Shown here: positions 61,861-64,000 of the stretch, in pieces
How the letters are laid out: the number at the start of each line of letters is the position of its first letter
How positions within the stretch are numbered: the stretch's first letter is position 1
DNA from: CBDHEY01 sp965262305
GTDB taxonomy: Bacteria; Pseudomonadota; Gammaproteobacteria; Pseudomonadales; Cellvibrionaceae
Length of the DNA: 64,000 nucleotides
Direction: 5' to 3'
Assembly: GCA_965262305.1 (NCBI GenBank)
Contig: CBDHEY010000002.1
Coordinates: 1,998,188 to 2,062,187, forward strand
Program-made: the position numbers and the translations under genes
Notes under the pieces: generated by a model
What the model saw: only the letters and a program-made list of their open reading frames with translations
Told to the model about the DNA's origin: nothing
Database searches by the model: none

Positions 61861-62619
61861 CTATGTTTTAGGTTTTCTTTTAAGCGCTCGTTTTTCCCAC
61901 GAAACTTCATTGCGCAAATAGGTAGGCTCAATAGACGCTAGATCAGTGTAATACTTAATGTTAAGCCTATTAAACAAGTTATTTAATTCATCAAGATTAC
62001 GACCGCTAAAAAAAAGTGAATGAATAAAATCAGAAAATGGTGAGAACTCAGGCTCTATCTTTTCAAACCAACTATGATCCACATTTGGCACACTCCAACC
62101 ATGTCCGAGGGCACAAAGTTTTATATGTGTATTGGAATTAGAATAGGATTGTACCCAATCGTTTAATGTATCTGCGGCAGATTTGCACGGCGCGACAACT
62201 TCTTCAAGAGTCCCTTGATTGTTCAAATATGCAGCCCAATAAATTTCATTCATTCTGGCGTCGAGTGCTGGCACAATAAGCTTACCTTCCGAACCACTTT
62301 TTCCAAGAGCCATAAGAACAAGTGAAGGTAACGTCAATACTGGACAGCCGATTCCAAATGCTAAACCTTGCGCAATGCTTATGCCGATACGTATCCCAGT
62401 AAAGGAACCCGGCCCCGACGACACTACAACAAGATTCAAATCCTTTTTATCAAGATTTGCCTTAGCCAACACAGATTCAACCATTGGTAAAAGGTATTTC
62501 GCATGCCCTTGCGGAACATTTGACTGCTCTTTAACGATAGCATGTTGCGTATGCAATGAAACAGAACATACTTCAGTTGAAGTATCAATTGAAAGCAGAA
62601 AATCCGGTATCGAGTTCAT
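61861..62619 (-). CDS. tsaB: tRNA threonylcarbamoyladenosine biosynthesis protein TsaB
   Basis: A 252-residue TsaB, slightly longer than E. coli (231). The N-terminal ASKHA fold is clear: FLLSIDTSTEVCSVSLHTQ, VVSSGPGSFTGIRIGISIAQGLAFG, LDARMNEIYWA. It is a partner of TsaD and TsaE in t6A synthesis. The C-terminal region is less conserved, ending IEPTYLRNEVSWEKR as usual. A strong terminator separates it from adk. Confidence 0.93.
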   Translation of the reverse strand: MNSIPDFLLSIDTSTEVCSVSLHTQHAIVKEQSNVPQGHAKYLLPMVESVLAKANLDKKDLNLVVVSSGPGSFTGIRIGISIAQGLAFGIGCPVLTLPSLVLMALGKSGSEGKLIVPALDARMNEIYWAAYLNNQGTLEEVVAPCKSAADTLNDWVQSYSNSNTHIKLCALGHGWSVPNVDHSWFEKIEPEFSPFSDFIHSLFFSGRNLDELNNLFNRLNIKYYTDLASIEPTYLRNEVSWEKRALKRKPKT

Positions 62620-62658
62620 CTAAGCAAATGAGCGTTGTTGTGGTGTTGTCTCAGAAAC

Positions 62659-62684
62659 AAAAAAAGCTCCTATTAAGGAGCTTT
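62659..62684 (-). terminator. intrinsic terminator after adk
   Basis: AAAGCTCCT (62663-62671) pairs with AGGAGCTTT (62676-62684) around a 4-base loop. On the minus strand T7 follows directly. It lies 18 bases past the adk stop and 40 bases before tsaB. Confidence 0.93.
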
Positions 62685-62701
62685 TAGCAATATCAATTTT
62701 A

Positions 62702-63340
62702 CTACTTCAGAGCAGTAAAAACTTTCTCTTTAATGTCATCCATAGCACCAACACCAGAAACTTTAGAAAACTTAGCATTAGTGTCTACATCTGTGTAATA
62801 CGATACGAGTGGTTTTGTCTGTTCGTGATAAACCGAGAGACGTTTGCGAACGGTTTCTTCTTTATCGTCATCACGTTGAATTAAAGGCTCGCCTGTAACA
62901 TCGTCAAAACCTTCATTTTTTGGCGGGTTATGATCTACATGGTAAACGCGACCAGATGCAGGATGAATTCTTCTGCCACTTAAACGAGAGACGATTTCTT
63001 CGTCTTCTACATTTATCTCAACAACATGGTCAATAGTAACACCAGATGCCGATAACGCTTCGGCTTGTGGGATCGTTCTTGGGAAACCATCAAACAAAAA
63101 TCCCGATTGGCAATCTTCTTGGCTGATTCGTTCTTTCACTAAGTCGATAATGATATCGTCAGAAACTAGCCCACCCGAAGTCATAATTTCGTTGACTTTA
63201 AGACCTAGTGGCGTGCCCGCTTTAACTGCAGCGCGAAGCATATCCCCTGTAGAAATTTGCGGTATGCCAAAAGCTTCCATTATAAATTTCGCTTGTGTTC
63301 CTTTTCCCGCTCCAGGCGCACCCAATAGTATAACTCGCAT
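62702..63340 (-). CDS. adk: adenylate kinase Adk
   Basis: A 212-residue long-lid adenylate kinase that interconverts 2 ADP with ATP and AMP. P-loop GAPGAGKGTQAKFI near 7-20, FLFDGFPRTIPQAEAL near 80-95 and the lid RRIHPASGRVYHVDHNPPKNEGFDDVTG near 121-148. No cysteine zinc site is present. GAGG eight bases before the ATG supports the start. A clear terminator follows. Confidence 0.98.
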   Translation of the reverse strand: MRVILLGAPGAGKGTQAKFIMEAFGIPQISTGDMLRAAVKAGTPLGLKVNEIMTSGGLVSDDIIIDLVKERISQEDCQSGFLFDGFPRTIPQAEALSASGVTIDHVVEINVEDEEIVSRLSGRRIHPASGRVYHVDHNPPKNEGFDDVTGEPLIQRDDDKEETVRKRLSVYHEQTKPLVSYYTDVDTNAKFSKVSGVGAMDDIKEKVFTALK

Positions 63341-63562
63341 TAATAAACCTCAGTTTTTCTAACTTCTTAAGTCCGATCATTTAACGATCAGTTCCTTATT
63401 CTTGGAAGGTAGAATTATTAATTTTATAGGGCTGTGTACCATACACACACAATATTTGTTTAACAAGAAAAATCTTACTACACCCGGGGGGGTTTATAGT
63501 CTATATGTTAATTGTAGGTTCATCGAAAAATCCAAATTTCTAACTCGCGGAGAGTACATTTT

Positions 63563-63899
63563 ATGACCGTAAAAAGACCTTGTCAGCCAGTGGGAAAAAA
63601 GTGCAAACGGAACTGAAACGAGAGAAAAATACGAAATACACCTCAACATTGAAGATGCTGCGAAAATACACGCACTATCGGATATGTATTGCAAACGCTC
63701 TAAGGAGCAAATTCTCAGCGAACTGCTTTCCGCTGCTATTTCTGAATTAGAGACAAGCTTTCCTTATATAGAGGGCCGACAAATTATTTCTTTTGACGAA
63801 GAAGGAGATCCGATTTTTGAAGATATCGGGCCAACACCCGCGTTCATAGCACTAACTCAGAAACATTTGGAGAGATTAAAAGAAGAGCAAATCACATAA
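63563..63899 (+). pseudogene. 'type 1 pili tip component'-like small protein, apparent frameshift near the 5' end
   Basis: The ATG at 63563 has GGAG ten bases upstream and reads MTVK, then hits TGA at 63614. Dropping one A from the A5 run (63571-63575) continues as DLVSQWEKSANGTETREKYEIHL and on to the stop at 63897-63899, giving about 111 residues. The restored protein agrees with the Pseudomonas family annotated as type 1 pili tip component: KELLxHWE-type start, EIHLNIEDAAKIHALSDMY, KEQILSELLSAAISELETSFPYI, EGDPIFEDIGPTPAF. Everything after the run is intact, so the lesion is recent or a base-calling error. A downstream start at 63684 would yield only 71 residues. Confidence 0.7.
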
Positions 63900-63932
63900 T
63901 CGTACCTACAATCCGTAATTAATCACCACACT

Positions 63933-64000
63933 ATGCAGGTACGCTTAGCAATAAAATTTATACTGATTGCATTATCCATTTTTCTTTGCCTCCTGCCAGA
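63933..64000 (+). CDS. start of an exported or membrane protein, cut by the window end
   Basis: An ATG at 63933 opens a frame reading MQVRLAIKFILIALSIFLCLLP, which looks like a signal peptide or first membrane helix. Only 22 residues are visible, so the family is unknown. There is no clear ribosome binding site. Confidence 0.35.
   Translation, partial: MQVRLAIKFILIALSIFLCLLP

Noticed and set aside
63485..63492. G-run (CCCGGGGGGG) upstream of the frameshifted gene as a phase-variation tract
   Set aside because: It is intergenic, lies about 70 bases before the start codon and does not sit between promoter elements that I can recognise.

Overview
The window comes from an AT-rich, free-living, polarly flagellated gammaproteobacterium, probably marine. 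Pointers are an NhaA antiporter, EfpL, TtcA, RsmE, the gene order tsaB - adk - short 'type 1 pili tip component'-type gene, a REC-PP2C-kinase/STAS partner-switch pair of the HsbR/HsbA kind, and a polar-type flagellar locus with sigma-54 and sigma-28 promoters. The sequence alone does not name a genus. I see no insertion sequence, prophage, CRISPR array or rRNA operon. One tRNA gene is present, tRNA-Arg(CCT).

Layout. 1-3064: the tail of a CobW-family GTPase, a DUF3299 lipoprotein, and a divergent LolD/FtsX-type ABC pair that looks like a metal-homeostasis neighbourhood. 3244-5886: a beta-barrel-like exported protein, a cytochrome b561 and small membrane proteins. 5965-9660: a GST/flavin-nucleotide-binding operon divergent from a TetR regulator and an MFS transporter, with three near-identical operators between them. 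9935-14679: cold-shock protein, small proteins, a DMT transporter, an Asn/Gly/Ser-rich secreted protein, EfpL, a DUF1353 protein and a DUF3500 protein. 14967-16187: nhaA.

16482-36932 is the flagellar and chemotaxis locus: fliC, flgBCDEFGHIJKL, cheR and cheV on the minus strand, flgA, flgM and flgN on the plus strand. Sequence-level promoters divide it: sigma-54 -24/-12 elements before flgB, flgF and fliC, and a sigma-28 element before flgM. A hairpin terminator separates flgE from the flgF promoter. The axial proteins are unusually long (FliC 789, FlgE 820, FlgK 1060, FlgL 534 residues).

37069-47070 is an accessory, envelope-directed stretch: the tRNA, a PEP-CTERM-like protein, a 931-residue lipoprotein phosphoesterase with an N-terminal coiled coil, a HupE/UreJ-like membrane protein, a PagL-like outer-membrane deacylase, and a two-gene operon encoding a lipoprotein and an 1191-residue propeller plus di-haem cytochrome c protein.

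47397-63899 mixes housekeeping genes (rsmE, ttcA, bioA, trpS, a tRNA-queuosine mannosyltransferase-like gene, uppP, tsaB, adk) with signalling genes. The signalling genes are a GGDEF-EAL protein, a PilZ protein, an operon of chemoreceptor, STAS protein and REC-PP2C-kinase, and a cyclic-nucleotide-binding/rhodanese-like fusion with no rhodanese cysteine. In Pseudomonas the HsbA STAS protein links this type of switch to FlgM and c-di-GMP, so these genes may feed into the flagellar programme, which is inference here. The last recognisable gene (63563-63899) appears to carry a one-base frameshift in an A5 run.
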